Below are positions 1 to 6,130 of a DNA stretch of 14,498 bases, piece by piece (positions within the stretch are counted from its first letter, which is position 1; each line of letters starts with the position of its first letter). Source of the DNA: an archaeon (lineage in GTDB: Archaea; Nanobdellota; Nanobdellia; Pacearchaeales; UBA284). The translations under genes and the position numbers were made by a program. Below the pieces are notes generated by a model that ran no database searches, was not told the origin of the DNA, and was given only the letters and a program-made list of their open reading frames with translations. The stretch lies in the NCBI GenBank assembly GCA_030619955.1, contig JAUXAK010000009.1, positions 1-14,498 on the forward strand, read 5' to 3'.

Positions 1-1239
1 GTCAAATGTTTGTGTTCTAGTTTCTAATGGAACAGTTATTTGTATTTTATCAGCACCATTAGGTTCTATTTTGATTTCTTCTTCATAAGCTGTTGTTAAA
101 CCTTCAAAAGTTACTTTAAGTGACTCAAGTCCTGGAAGTAAGACATATTCTCCTTCACCTGCAAATAAATCATCTGCAGGTTTCCAATAGAAAGTTATTT
201 TACTTATACCTAAGTCAGTTCCATCCCAAATTGCAGTAATATCATGATATAAGCCATCAACATAGTCTTCATTTAATTTTATGCTCTCACTTGTGCCATA
301 AGCACCATAGTCAGAATCTACTAAACTCAATTTTTGTGAACCAAGATAGAATTTTGCTTGTCTTATACCACCTGCCCAACTTTGATAAGTTGTTTCTGCT
401 ATTCCAATTTCTGTGTCATCTTCAAGTTTGTATGTGCCACCTTTGGCTAACTCATCTGTTGTTTCTCCATTGATAATAAAAACAACATTTCCATCATTAT
501 CAACAATTTGTAAAGTAACTTCATATGTTGTGTCATCAATTGTATATGTTTTTGTTTCTCCTTCCTGTATTGTGTCTGTTATAGGACCAGTCATTAAATC
601 AAGTGTAATTTGTGTGCCACTTACTTCTGCATTTACAATAGTGTATTCATTACCAAGAAGTTCTATCTCTGAATCTTCAAAATCATCTAAAGTATTTGAA
701 GTGTTTGTAGATTTTGCAGATGTTGTAAATGTTAGTGTATAGTTTACGAATTCACCCTTCTTTTTACCGTAAACCATTAATGCTGGTTCGTTTTTGTAAT
801 CAGTATCCCTCTTAAATGTAGCTAAAGGATATGATGCTCCAAACTTTATCCTCTGCTTATAGTCAAATGATCCGCCATCATGAGCTTTGTAAGTACCATC
901 TGCTAACATTAATGGAAGCTCATCATCATCAAAACCTCCAGTCTCAACATTTGCAAATGTTTCATTTATGTTTAATGGATTGCCACTAGCTTCAATTTTT
1001 TCAGCTTCACCTGTTACAGTGTCTGCTGTAGCTGCTGTTGTTGTACCAAATAAAGTAGCTATATCTAATGCAGCCATAATGTCTTCAGCACCAGCATTTG
1101 GGCTGCTGCTTACAACAATAGCTGGGTTAGAAAAATCACTATTCCAGGTACTTAAGTCAGCTGCTACTGCAAATCCTGCTGTCATTCCTAAGAATAAACC
1201 GGTTACTGCTAAAGGTGCTATTTTCTTTAGCAATTTCAT
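1..1239 (-). CDS. S-layer protein, N-terminal part (C-terminus beyond window)
   Basis: The frame is open for 413 codons from the ATG at 1237-1239 to the window edge, so the C-terminus is missing. Residues 1-27 form a Sec signal peptide: MKLLKK, a hydrophobic stretch, then AVA before Ala27. Residues 39-65 (PAIVV..., then AGAEDIMAALDIATLFG) resemble the N-terminal segment of archaeal S-layer proteins, which usually reads as a hydrophobic VV run followed by an AA.D...AI.IA..L helix. A following DDDELPLMLADG stretch and many Thr, Asp and beta-type residues also fit this family. The product would be exported and form the surface lattice, the main wall component in many archaea. It is transcribed away from the winged-helix gene at 1797 across a long regulatory gap. 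A G-run (AGGGGG) lies about 14 nt before the start and could be a weak ribosome-binding site. The assignment is by family resemblance; another Thr-rich surface glycoprotein is possible. Confidence 0.8.
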   Translation of the reverse strand, partial: MKLLKKIAPLAVTGLFLGMTAGFAVAADLSTWNSDFSNPAIVVSSSPNAGAEDIMAALDIATLFGTTTAATADTVTGEAEKIEASGNPLNINETFANVETGGFDDDELPLMLADGTYKAHDGGSFDYKQRIKFGASYPLATFKRDTDYKNEPALMVYGKKKGEFVNYTLTFTTSAKSTNTSNTLDDFEDSEIELLGNEYTIVNAEVSGTQITLDLMTGPITDTIQEGETKTYTIDDTTYEVTLQIVDNDGNVVFIINGETTDELAKGGTYKLEDDTEIGIAETTYQSWAGGIRQAKFYLGSQKLSLVDSDYGAYGTSESIKLNEDYVDGLYHDITAIWDGTDLGISKITFYWKPADDLFAGEGEYVLLPGLESLKVTFEGLTTAYEEEIKIEPNGADKIQITVPLETRTQTFD

Positions 1240-1316
1240 TTGTTATTAATTATTAAACCCCCTTTCAATCATTATTTGAATATTGGCCAGCTTGATTGCA
1301 AGAGCCTGAGTATGAG

Positions 1317-1480
1317 AATTGAGACATAGAAAATTTTCTCTTACTCTTTTCACTCTTTTTTTATTTTTTTCAAACTGCATTTTTTGCTCACTGCCTCTTT
1401 TTTCTCTTTTGAGACAATTAGGCCTTTAGCTTATAAATAAGACTTTTGCTTTTTTACTTTCGCATTTTTATGTCTCAATT
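1317..1480. repeat. 12-nt inverted repeat and three TTGAGACA copies in S-layer leader
   Basis: AATTGAGACATA at 1317-1328 is the exact reverse complement of TATGTCTCAATT at 1469-1480. The core TTGAGACA also occurs at 1409-1416 in the same orientation as the first copy. The arms could pair in the leader RNA to close a loop of about 140 nt, or they could be protein-binding sites on DNA. Confidence 0.4.
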
Positions 1481-1496
1481 TTAAGCTATTTGTCGC

Positions 1497-1514
1497 GACT
1501 TTCATTAGAAAGTC
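1497..1514. repeat. 7-bp perfect hairpin in S-layer leader
   Basis: GACTTTC and GAAAGTC are perfectly complementary around a 4-nt loop. If the upstream TATA box is used, this hairpin lies close to the 5' end of the S-layer mRNA, where a stem could protect the message. It has no T-run right after it on the minus strand, so it is not an obvious terminator. Confidence 0.4.
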
Positions 1515-1525
1515 ACTGGCCAGAT

Positions 1526-1544
1526 TGCAATATGCTCTATTGCA
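1526..1544. promoter_or_regulatory. Operator-like palindrome at the predicted S-layer start site
   Basis: TGCAAT and ATTGCA form a 6-bp inverted repeat around a 7-nt spacer. It overlaps the position about 25 nt downstream of the 1561-1575 TATA box, where a repressor would block initiation. The role is inferred from symmetry and position only. Confidence 0.3.
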
Positions 1545-1560
1545 TTACTTTTGCTACCTT

Positions 1561-1575
1561 TTTTATATTTAAAAA
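1561..1575 (-). promoter_or_regulatory. Probable TATA box of the S-layer gene
   Basis: Read on the minus strand this is TTTTTAAATATAAAA, close to the archaeal TATA consensus. Transcription would start near 1542, leaving a leader of about 300 nt before the ATG at 1239. A second, weaker box (TTATTTATAAG) at 1430-1440 would give a leader near 170 nt. The sequence alone does not decide between them. Confidence 0.5.
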
Positions 1576-1689
1576 GCTTTTGTTGAGCATGCTTTTAGGT
1601 CATGAATTTTTGCTATGTATTTATAAATCTTATGTTACTATTTGATTATTAACACAGATTTTGAGGTTTTTCTGATAGGGAATTTATTT

Positions 1690-1703
1690 TTCCATATATG
1701 GAA
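1690..1703. promoter_or_regulatory. 14-bp perfect palindrome upstream of regulator promoter
   Basis: TTCCATATATGGAA is its own reverse complement. It ends 30 bp before the TATA box at 1734-1744. Symmetric sites of this size commonly bind dimeric winged-helix proteins, and the next gene encodes one, so it may be an autoregulatory or activator site. This is inferred from symmetry and position. Confidence 0.4.
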
Positions 1704-1733
1704 TTTAAAAACATATAATTTAGAACAATAGTA

Positions 1734-1744
1734 TTTAAATATAT
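1734..1744 (+). promoter_or_regulatory. TATA box of winged-helix regulator gene
   Basis: TTTAAATATAT matches the archaeal TATA consensus. It predicts a start near 1765 and a leader of about 30 nt before the ATG at 1797. There is no Shine-Dalgarno sequence before that ATG. Confidence 0.6.
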
Positions 1745-1796
1745 GGGTTATTTGTCCTTTAAAGAGTAATAATAAACCAAGAAAAAGCATGTAAAA

Positions 1797-2327
1797 ATGG
1801 CTAAAAAGCAAGGAAAAACCAAGGAAAAAATAAGAAAAATAATTATTAAACTTGAACATAGAGGGGACAAGAAAAATAAGGAAAAAGAAAAGAAAAAAGA
1901 AAAAGAAAAGAAAAACAAAGCAAATAAAGATAAAAAAAACCTTCTTGGCATACCATTAGCAATGCCTCATATGAGAATGCCCTTACCTCATATGCATATG
2001 CCCTCAATATCTTCAATACATATTCCTTTGCCAGCAAGAAGAGGAAAACAAAAAGAAATTTTTAATTCATGGGAATTTAAACAGCTTCTTAGCAAGGAAA
2101 AAATAAGGATTTTACATGAATTAAAAGCTAAAAAAGCTAAAATTGTTTCTATTTATGCCCTAGCTAAGCTGCTTTCAAGAGATTTTAAAGCTGTAAGACA
2201 AGATCTAAGGCTTTTGGAACAATTTGGCTTTGTCAATCTGATTTCAGAACAAGACAAAAAAAGCAAAAGAACAAGATTAAAGCCTGTTCTTGTTATGGAC
2301 AAGATTCAGATTAATATTGAAATTTAA
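1797..2327 (+). CDS. Winged-helix transcriptional regulator with Met/His-rich linker
   Basis: The 176-residue product has three parts. Residues 2-48 are almost all Lys, Glu and Asn and are probably disordered. Residues 52-79 are a Met/His/Pro/Ile-rich linker containing PHMRMP and PHMHMP. Residues 90-176 are a winged helix: LLSKEKIRILHELK, then IYALAKLLSRDFKAVRQDLRLLE as the recognition region, and a strand ending in DKIQINIEI. This C-terminal pattern resembles the archaeal HVO_A0114-type predicted DNA-binding family, in which a conserved 'D+I.I.' strand ends the domain. The N-terminal tail and linker are unusual for that family. The Met/His linker could bind a soft metal such as copper, which would make it a metal-responsive regulator; this is inference. 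It is transcribed divergently from the S-layer gene, with a 14-bp palindrome upstream of its promoter. Confidence 0.7.
   Translation: MAKKQGKTKEKIRKIIIKLEHRGDKKNKEKEKKKEKEKKNKANKDKKNLLGIPLAMPHMRMPLPHMHMPSISSIHIPLPARRGKQKEIFNSWEFKQLLSKEKIRILHELKAKKAKIVSIYALAKLLSRDFKAVRQDLRLLEQFGFVNLISEQDKKSKRTRLKPVLVMDKIQINIEI
1965..2006 (+). repeat. 21-bp tandem repeat encoding the Met/His motif
   Basis: Two units, 1965-1985 and 1986-2006, match at 17 of 21 positions and both begin CCTCATATG. They encode PHMRMPL and PHMHMPS in the linker of the regulator. An in-frame duplication probably produced the second metal-ligand-like cluster. Confidence 0.6.
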
Positions 2328-2453
2328 TATTGAACTTTATTTTGATTTTGAGTATGTACTATAACATATATATTAAAGAATAACTGACATTATTCTGGCA
2401 TATCTTTATTTAATTGTGTTCAAAAGAACTTTTATAATATTTTATTTTTATTG

Positions 2454-2972
2454 TTATTCAGCCCCACTATAATAAAATTTAAGTTCAACCCATATATTTT
2501 CTCCCCTTAGTGAGGGAATTGGCACACTTGAAGCAAAATAATTTCCAGTTAGGTTGCCTTCTTCTATTAAACTTATCTGCTCACTATTGCTTATATTTAA
2601 AATATATCCATGAACATATGCATGAGCTATTTCTTCTTTTTTTCCTAATAAGCTATTTAACATATTCTCAAGATTTTCATTTAAATTATCACAAACCTTA
2701 ATATTATTATTTTCACACTTGCCTATAGGAGCATTATAACATTTTTTTATTAAATCCCTTATGCTCTGGTTCTCTGCTGCAATCCTGCAGTCAGTTGTAT
2801 AACTTAATGATGCCTGAAGCAGATCATCAAGCTGAGCTGTTTCTGGCTCAATAGCTTCACTAGCTCTTCTTAAAGAAAAAGCAAAGAAAATCAAGCCAAT
2901 AATCATTATAATCAGCACAATAATTACAAATCCAAAAATTTCTTCCTGGGCTTTTTTATTTTTTTCTAACAT
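2454..2972 (-). CDS. Pilin-like protein with class III signal (fourth of cluster)
   Basis: The 172-residue product starts MLEKNKKAQEE followed by a hydrophobic helix at about residues 12-33. Lys-Lys-Ala-Gln just before the helix matches an archaeal prepilin-type (class III) cleavage site, with Glu residues at +2 and +3. The remaining 140 residues would lie outside the cell and contain four cysteines (in DCRI, KCYN, KCEN, VCDN contexts), enough for two disulfides. It is the last gene of a four-gene minus-strand cluster, 64 bp after the previous one, and a TATA-like ATATTATAAT at about 3001-3010 may give it an internal promoter. I do not recognise a named family. A simple single-pass membrane protein is the alternative. 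Confidence 0.7.
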   Translation of the reverse strand: MLEKNKKAQEEIFGFVIIVLIIMIIGLIFFAFSLRRASEAIEPETAQLDDLLQASLSYTTDCRIAAENQSIRDLIKKCYNAPIGKCENNNIKVCDNLNENLENMLNSLLGKKEEIAHAYVHGYILNISNSEQISLIEEGNLTGNYFASSVPIPSLRGENIWVELKFYYSGAE

Positions 2973-3036
2973 TTTGCTTTTTATAAAGTATTTTTGTTTG
3001 ATATTATAATATAGTTTTTATTCTTAGCAAATTATT

Positions 3037-3549
3037 TTATGGTACAATAATTGTAATTTTTATTTTTGCTATTACACATGAAGAGCCTGCTGTGGTTTCT
3101 TCACATAATGGAGTGAATGTGCTGTGGGTTATAATTGATTTTTGTGTTGATTTTTGATAGATAATATAGCTTTTGCCTTCAGGAAAAACTTCCTCTATTG
3201 TGATCTTGGCGATGTTAGCTGCTTGCCATAGCTTTGAATAACTGTTTCTTATTCCTGGTGTTTCAAATGCAAGAACCTTGTCTTTGTCAATGCAAGCTAT
3301 TCCAGCTGTTGTGCCAAAACTTTTTGAGCATCTTAGCTCTGGTAATGCAGCTATGACTTGTAGCATTGTTATTGCTCTTGATTCCCTAATTTCTTCTGCA
3401 CTTTTCTGTATGCTTGTCATTTGAAATCTTGCAAAAAACAAAAGCAGAATTCCAAATAAAAAAACAACAGCAAGTAACACAAAAGCCATTTCTTGAATCT
3501 TAATCTGGCCTTTTCTGCTTTTCCTGCTTTTTTTTATTTTTATTATCAT
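3037..3549 (-). CDS. Pilin-like protein with class III signal (third of cluster)
   Basis: The 170-residue product has a basic leader, then RKGQIKIQEMAF and a hydrophobic helix at about residues 20-43. Gly-Gln preceded by Arg-Lys fits class III prepilin peptidase cleavage, and the Glu five residues after the Gln falls near the conserved Glu5 of pilins. The exterior domain holds four cysteines (LRCSK, IACID, and the LCEETTAGSSC pair) and ends in a beta-like KIKITIIVP strand. It lies 26 bp downstream of its neighbour, so co-transcription is likely. No ribosome-binding sequence is visible. The fold and partner are not recognised; the shared signal with its neighbours suggests that they assemble together. 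Confidence 0.7.
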   Translation of the reverse strand: MIIKIKKSRKSRKGQIKIQEMAFVLLAVVFLFGILLLFFARFQMTSIQKSAEEIRESRAITMLQVIAALPELRCSKSFGTTAGIACIDKDKVLAFETPGIRNSYSKLWQAANIAKITIEEVFPEGKSYIIYQKSTQKSIITHSTFTPLCEETTAGSSCVIAKIKITIIVP

Positions 3550-3575
3550 CTTTTTTGCTTTTATTTTACTTTTTT

Positions 3576-4544
3576 TTAAAATAAATTACATTTGTAAGCA
3601 GCTTCATTAGCTCTTTTAAGTGTTTTTGAAGCTTGGTATAATTGTTTTAAATCATTTTCTTGAATGTTTGTTGCAACAGCAATTTCATCTGATTTTCTCT
3701 TAAGTGGTTCAAGATTGAAAATAGTAGAACAGCCTCTTGCAGATAAACTTCTTGTTTTTTCTTCATAAACAGAGCATTGTATATTAAGTCTTTTAGCAAG
3801 CCTTTGTAAATTGCAATTATAAGTTGCTTTATCTGAAAAAATACCAGCATAAAGCAAGGCATCACCTGCCCAGTAAATTCTTACAGCCCCATTTTTTTTA
3901 ATAATTTCACCATAACCAAGAGAAGCACCTCTTACATTTATTGAACAACCACTTGTGTCAAAACAGACACTTATGCTATCTTTACAAGCACTTACTAAAG
4001 TTTCAATTTTAATGCTATCTATGTTTAAACTTCCAACTTCATTTTTAATTCTGGTTGGCGCGCCAACAAAACAATATTCTTGCTCAGGTGGCCATAAAAT
4101 CATTACATCAGCGACCCTCCAAGGAAATTCAAGAGGCTTGCTTAAAGCTTCAAGTTTTTTAAATTCAGTTACTTTTGCAGTATCAAGATAAATATATTTA
4201 TCATAAATTTTTCTTGGAATACCCTCTACTTTTCCTTTTAAGGTTTGTAAAGTTATAGTATTGCTTCCTAAATCACCTTCTGCTGAACAATCAAAAATTA
4301 TTTTTCTTTTTTTAGGTAGTTCAACAGGATAGTAAGTTGCTTCAGCTAAAGAACCAAGATAAGAAAAAGGATTTAGCATTATGTCAAGACTCTGGGCTTC
4401 AATAGTGGCTTGCTCATATTGTGACTGCATTAATCTTGTTCCAACAAAATAAAAAGCAAGAAATAAAATTAATGCACCAACTATAACAGCAAAAATCCAT
4501 GCAAATTGCATCTGGCCTTTTTCTTTTTTTAAATAGAATTTCAT
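3576..4544 (-). CDS. Large pilin-like protein with class III signal (second of cluster)
   Basis: At 322 residues this is the largest of the four. It begins MKFYLKKEKGQMQF, with a hydrophobic helix at about residues 13-35 directly after the Lys-Gly-Gln site. It lacks a Glu near position +5, as some tip-type minor pseudopilins do. The exterior part has nine cysteines, among them SACKDSISVCFDTSGC and a last one four residues from the C-terminus, which points to an oxidised extracytoplasmic domain. It contains a large beta-rich middle and a C-terminal helix rich in Lys and Asn. It follows the first gene by 41 bp; an AGGTGAT sequence in that gap is about 28 nt from the ATG, too far to be a normal ribosome-binding site. 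By analogy it could be the GspK-like tip or platform subunit, but that is inference. Confidence 0.7.
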   Translation of the reverse strand: MKFYLKKEKGQMQFAWIFAVIVGALILFLAFYFVGTRLMQSQYEQATIEAQSLDIMLNPFSYLGSLAEATYYPVELPKKRKIIFDCSAEGDLGSNTITLQTLKGKVEGIPRKIYDKYIYLDTAKVTEFKKLEALSKPLEFPWRVADVMILWPPEQEYCFVGAPTRIKNEVGSLNIDSIKIETLVSACKDSISVCFDTSGCSINVRGASLGYGEIIKKNGAVRIYWAGDALLYAGIFSDKATYNCNLQRLAKRLNIQCSVYEEKTRSLSARGCSTIFNLEPLKRKSDEIAVATNIQENDLKQLYQASKTLKRANEAAYKCNLF

Positions 4545-4585
4545 TTCTTAATAAAATTTTTTATTTCAGTTAATCACCTAATTAC

Positions 4586-5170
4586 TTAACCACCAGCCTC
4601 AATGCTGATATAATGTGTGCCTGGATTTGTTAATTTTATTTTAACCTGGCCTTTAACAACAGGAATACATCTTGTTTTTTCTATGTTTAAACATTCTTTT
4701 GGGTTTTCTCTTGTTCCGCAATGTATGTGCCAATAACTTTTTACATGATATTTTTCTGCTTCACCAAGTGGCCAGAAAAAAAGATTATTTTTTTCACCAT
4801 AGAGTCTAGCTTCTTGACAAAAGTTAGTTAAATCCGGAATTCCAGAAGGCGAATTACACCTGCTCAAGTTTGTAAAACACACATAATCAATTTTTTTGCT
4901 TAAATCTAATGTTATTGTTTCAGATGCTTCTTTATTCCATTTTTTAATAATTTCATTTCTCAAATCATTTACAAACAAATTAATCTTTGCCTGTTCTGCA
5001 GTTTCAAGAAAATTTTTTATCACCCAAAAACCAACAAATAGCGCAACTGCAATAAGTATTAGTGCAAAAATAAATTGAAAAGGCATTCCCATAACCTGGC
5101 CTTTTTTTCTTTTGTTTCTCTCATCTCCATTACTCCTGCTACTTTTGCCACCTCTTTTATTTTTTTTCAT
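4586..5170 (-). CDS. Pilin-like protein with class III signal (first of cluster)
   Basis: The 194-residue product has a strongly basic N-terminus, then KRKKGQVMGMPFQF and a hydrophobic helix at about residues 28-50. Six cysteines lie in the exterior domain (VCF, RCN, FCQ, HCG, ECL, RCI). I chose the ATG at 5170 rather than the upstream in-frame ATG at 5221. A good TATA box at 5191-5200 (minus strand, TTTTATAAGT) sits 26 nt before the 5170 start, the spacing of a leaderless transcript, and the longer form would begin upstream of that box. The longer form would be 211 residues. It leads an apparent four-gene operon of exported single-helix proteins. No pilus ATPase or membrane platform gene is in the window, so the assembly machine would be elsewhere. 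Confidence 0.7.
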   Translation of the reverse strand: MKKNKRGGKSSRSNGDERNKRKKGQVMGMPFQFIFALILIAVALFVGFWVIKNFLETAEQAKINLFVNDLRNEIIKKWNKEASETITLDLSKKIDYVCFTNLSRCNSPSGIPDLTNFCQEARLYGEKNNLFFWPLGEAEKYHVKSYWHIHCGTRENPKECLNIEKTRCIPVVKGQVKIKLTNPGTHYISIEAGG

Positions 5171-5190
5171 AGAAAAGTTAGTGAGAGATA

Positions 5191-5200
5191 ACTTATAAAA
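5191..5200 (-). promoter_or_regulatory. TATA box of the pilin-like operon
   Basis: TTTTATAAGT on the minus strand is centred 26 nt before the ATG at 5170. That spacing predicts a leaderless mRNA and decides the start of the first pilin-like gene. Confidence 0.5.
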
Positions 5201-5235
5201 TTTTCTAAAAACAAAAACCAAAAACCAAAGAAAGC

Positions 5236-5265
5236 TTTATAAATACCTCGCTTTTATAATATAAG
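5236..5265 (+). promoter_or_regulatory. psmA: TATA boxes of the proteasome/exosome operon
   Basis: Two boxes are visible: TTTATAAATA at 5236-5245 and a TTTTATAATATA run at 5252-5263. They predict starts near 5265 and 5281, the second almost at the ATG (5286). The first box is nearly symmetric (TTTATAAA) and could also serve the minus strand. No Shine-Dalgarno sequence precedes psmA. Confidence 0.5.
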
Positions 5266-5285
5266 TAGAGAAGGAAAAATAAAAA

Positions 5286-6005
5286 ATGGAAATGGAAGTG
5301 CAACATCAAGTTATGGGTTATGACAGAGCAGCGTCAATGTTTTCTCCAGATGGCCGCTTGTTACAAGTGGAATATGCTGAAAAAACAGTTCGTTTAGGTT
5401 CTGCTAGTATTGGTTTAATATGCCAGGATGGAGTTGTTATAGTGGCTGACAAAAGAATTTTTGATATTTTAGTAGTCTCTCAGTCAATAATGAAAATATG
5501 GGAGATTGACAGCCATGTTATTGCAAGTGCAGCTGGCATCTTAAGTGATGCAAGAGTGCTAATGGAAAGAGTGCAGGTTGCTGCACAACAGCATAGAGTC
5601 ACTTATGACCAGCCAATTGATACTGAATCTATAATCAAAGAAATAGCTAATATCAAACAAGCATTTACACAGTATGGTGGTGCAAGAGTATTTGGTGTTG
5701 AAGTGATGGTTACTGGAATAAATTCAAATAATGAATGCAAACTTTATGTTAGTGATGTTACTGGAAGCTATGCAGGTTATAAGGCCACTGTTATAGGGGA
5801 AAATGATGAAAAAATTAAAGAAATGTTAAGAAACAGCTATAAAGAACAAAGTGTTGAGCAGGGAATTAAACTTGCATTAAACATTTTTAAAAAGGTTCTT
5901 GGAAAAAATTTTAATATTTCAAGATTTGAAGCTTTTTTTATTAAGATTACTGATAAAAAAGTAAAAAAAATCTATGGTGATGCTTTAATGAAATATATAA
6001 AATAG
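5286..6005 (+). CDS. psmA: 20S proteasome alpha subunit
   Basis: This is the outer-ring subunit of the archaeal 20S proteasome. It gates entry to the proteolytic chamber and docks the ATPase PAN or Cdc48. At 239 residues it has the usual family length. Residues 12-31 carry the alpha-type N-terminal signature YDRAASMFSPDGRLLQVEYA, which forms the gate and H0 helix. Lys70 in SQSIMKIWEID aligns with the Thermoplasma acidophilum Lys66 that contacts the HbYX C-terminus of the ATPase. TQYGGARVFGV and the C-terminal KIYGDALMKYIK are also typical. Alpha subunits lack the catalytic N-terminal Thr, so a beta subunit must be encoded elsewhere. It opens the exosome superoperon, a known archaeal association of proteasome, SBDS and exosome genes, but is separated from sbds by an AT-only 125-bp gap. 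Confidence 0.97.
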   Translation: MEMEVQHQVMGYDRAASMFSPDGRLLQVEYAEKTVRLGSASIGLICQDGVVIVADKRIFDILVVSQSIMKIWEIDSHVIASAAGILSDARVLMERVQVAAQQHRVTYDQPIDTESIIKEIANIKQAFTQYGGARVFGVEVMVTGINSNNECKLYVSDVTGSYAGYKATVIGENDEKIKEMLRNSYKEQSVEQGIKLALNIFKKVLGKNFNISRFEAFFIKITDKKVKKIYGDALMKYIK

Positions 6006-6007
6006 TC

Positions 6008-6045
6008 AATTAATTATAAAATTATTATATTATTTATAATTAATT
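6008..6045. terminator. 13-bp AT-only inverted repeat just after psmA
   Basis: AATTAATTATAAA and TTTATAATTAATT are exact reverse complements around a 12-nt loop, starting 3 bp after the psmA stop codon. The stem contains no G or C and no long T-run follows it, so it is a weak terminator at best. It could separate psmA expression from the exosome genes or stabilise the 3' end. Chance symmetry in AT-only DNA cannot be excluded. Confidence 0.3.
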
Positions 6046-6130
6046 AAAAATTAAAGAATTAAAATTATTAAATAAAAAAGCATAAAAATTAAAATAAATA
6101 AAAAAATAATAAAATTATTTTTTCTTTAAA

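Larger units (their letters stand above)
1240..1796. other. Divergent intergenic region between S-layer and regulator genes
   Basis: This 557-bp stretch has no convincing gene; the minus-strand open frames in and beside it are low-complexity Phe/Leu/Ser shadows. It holds TATA-like boxes on both strands (minus at 1561-1575 and 1430-1440, plus at 1734-1744). It also holds a 7-bp hairpin at 1497-1514, a 6-bp palindrome at 1526-1544, a 12-nt inverted repeat (1317-1328 with 1469-1480), three copies of TTGAGACA, and a 14-bp perfect palindrome at 1690-1703. The length and density of symmetry suggest a long S-layer leader plus operator sites. No tRNA or known riboswitch was recognised. Confidence 0.6.

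Noticed and set aside
413..742. Plus-strand open frames within 291-1249
   Set aside because: They are shadows of the S-layer gene on the minus strand, which has a signal peptide and family features.
1789..1794. ATG-TAA minimal upstream frame before the winged-helix start, and a similar ATG-GAA-GAT-TAA at 6843-6854 before rrp4
   Set aside because: Such tiny frames are expected by chance in A/T-rich leaders, and nothing else supports regulation by them.
2418..2434. GTTC-AAAA-GAAC hairpin followed by T residues after the winged-helix gene
   Set aside because: The stem is only 4 bp and lies 90 nt past the stop codon, too weak to call a terminator.
5171..5221. Longer N-terminus (17 residues) for the first pilin-like gene
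   Set aside because: The TATA box at 5191-5200 falls inside it, and the extension adds a hydrophobic piece before the basic leader that does not fit a class III signal.
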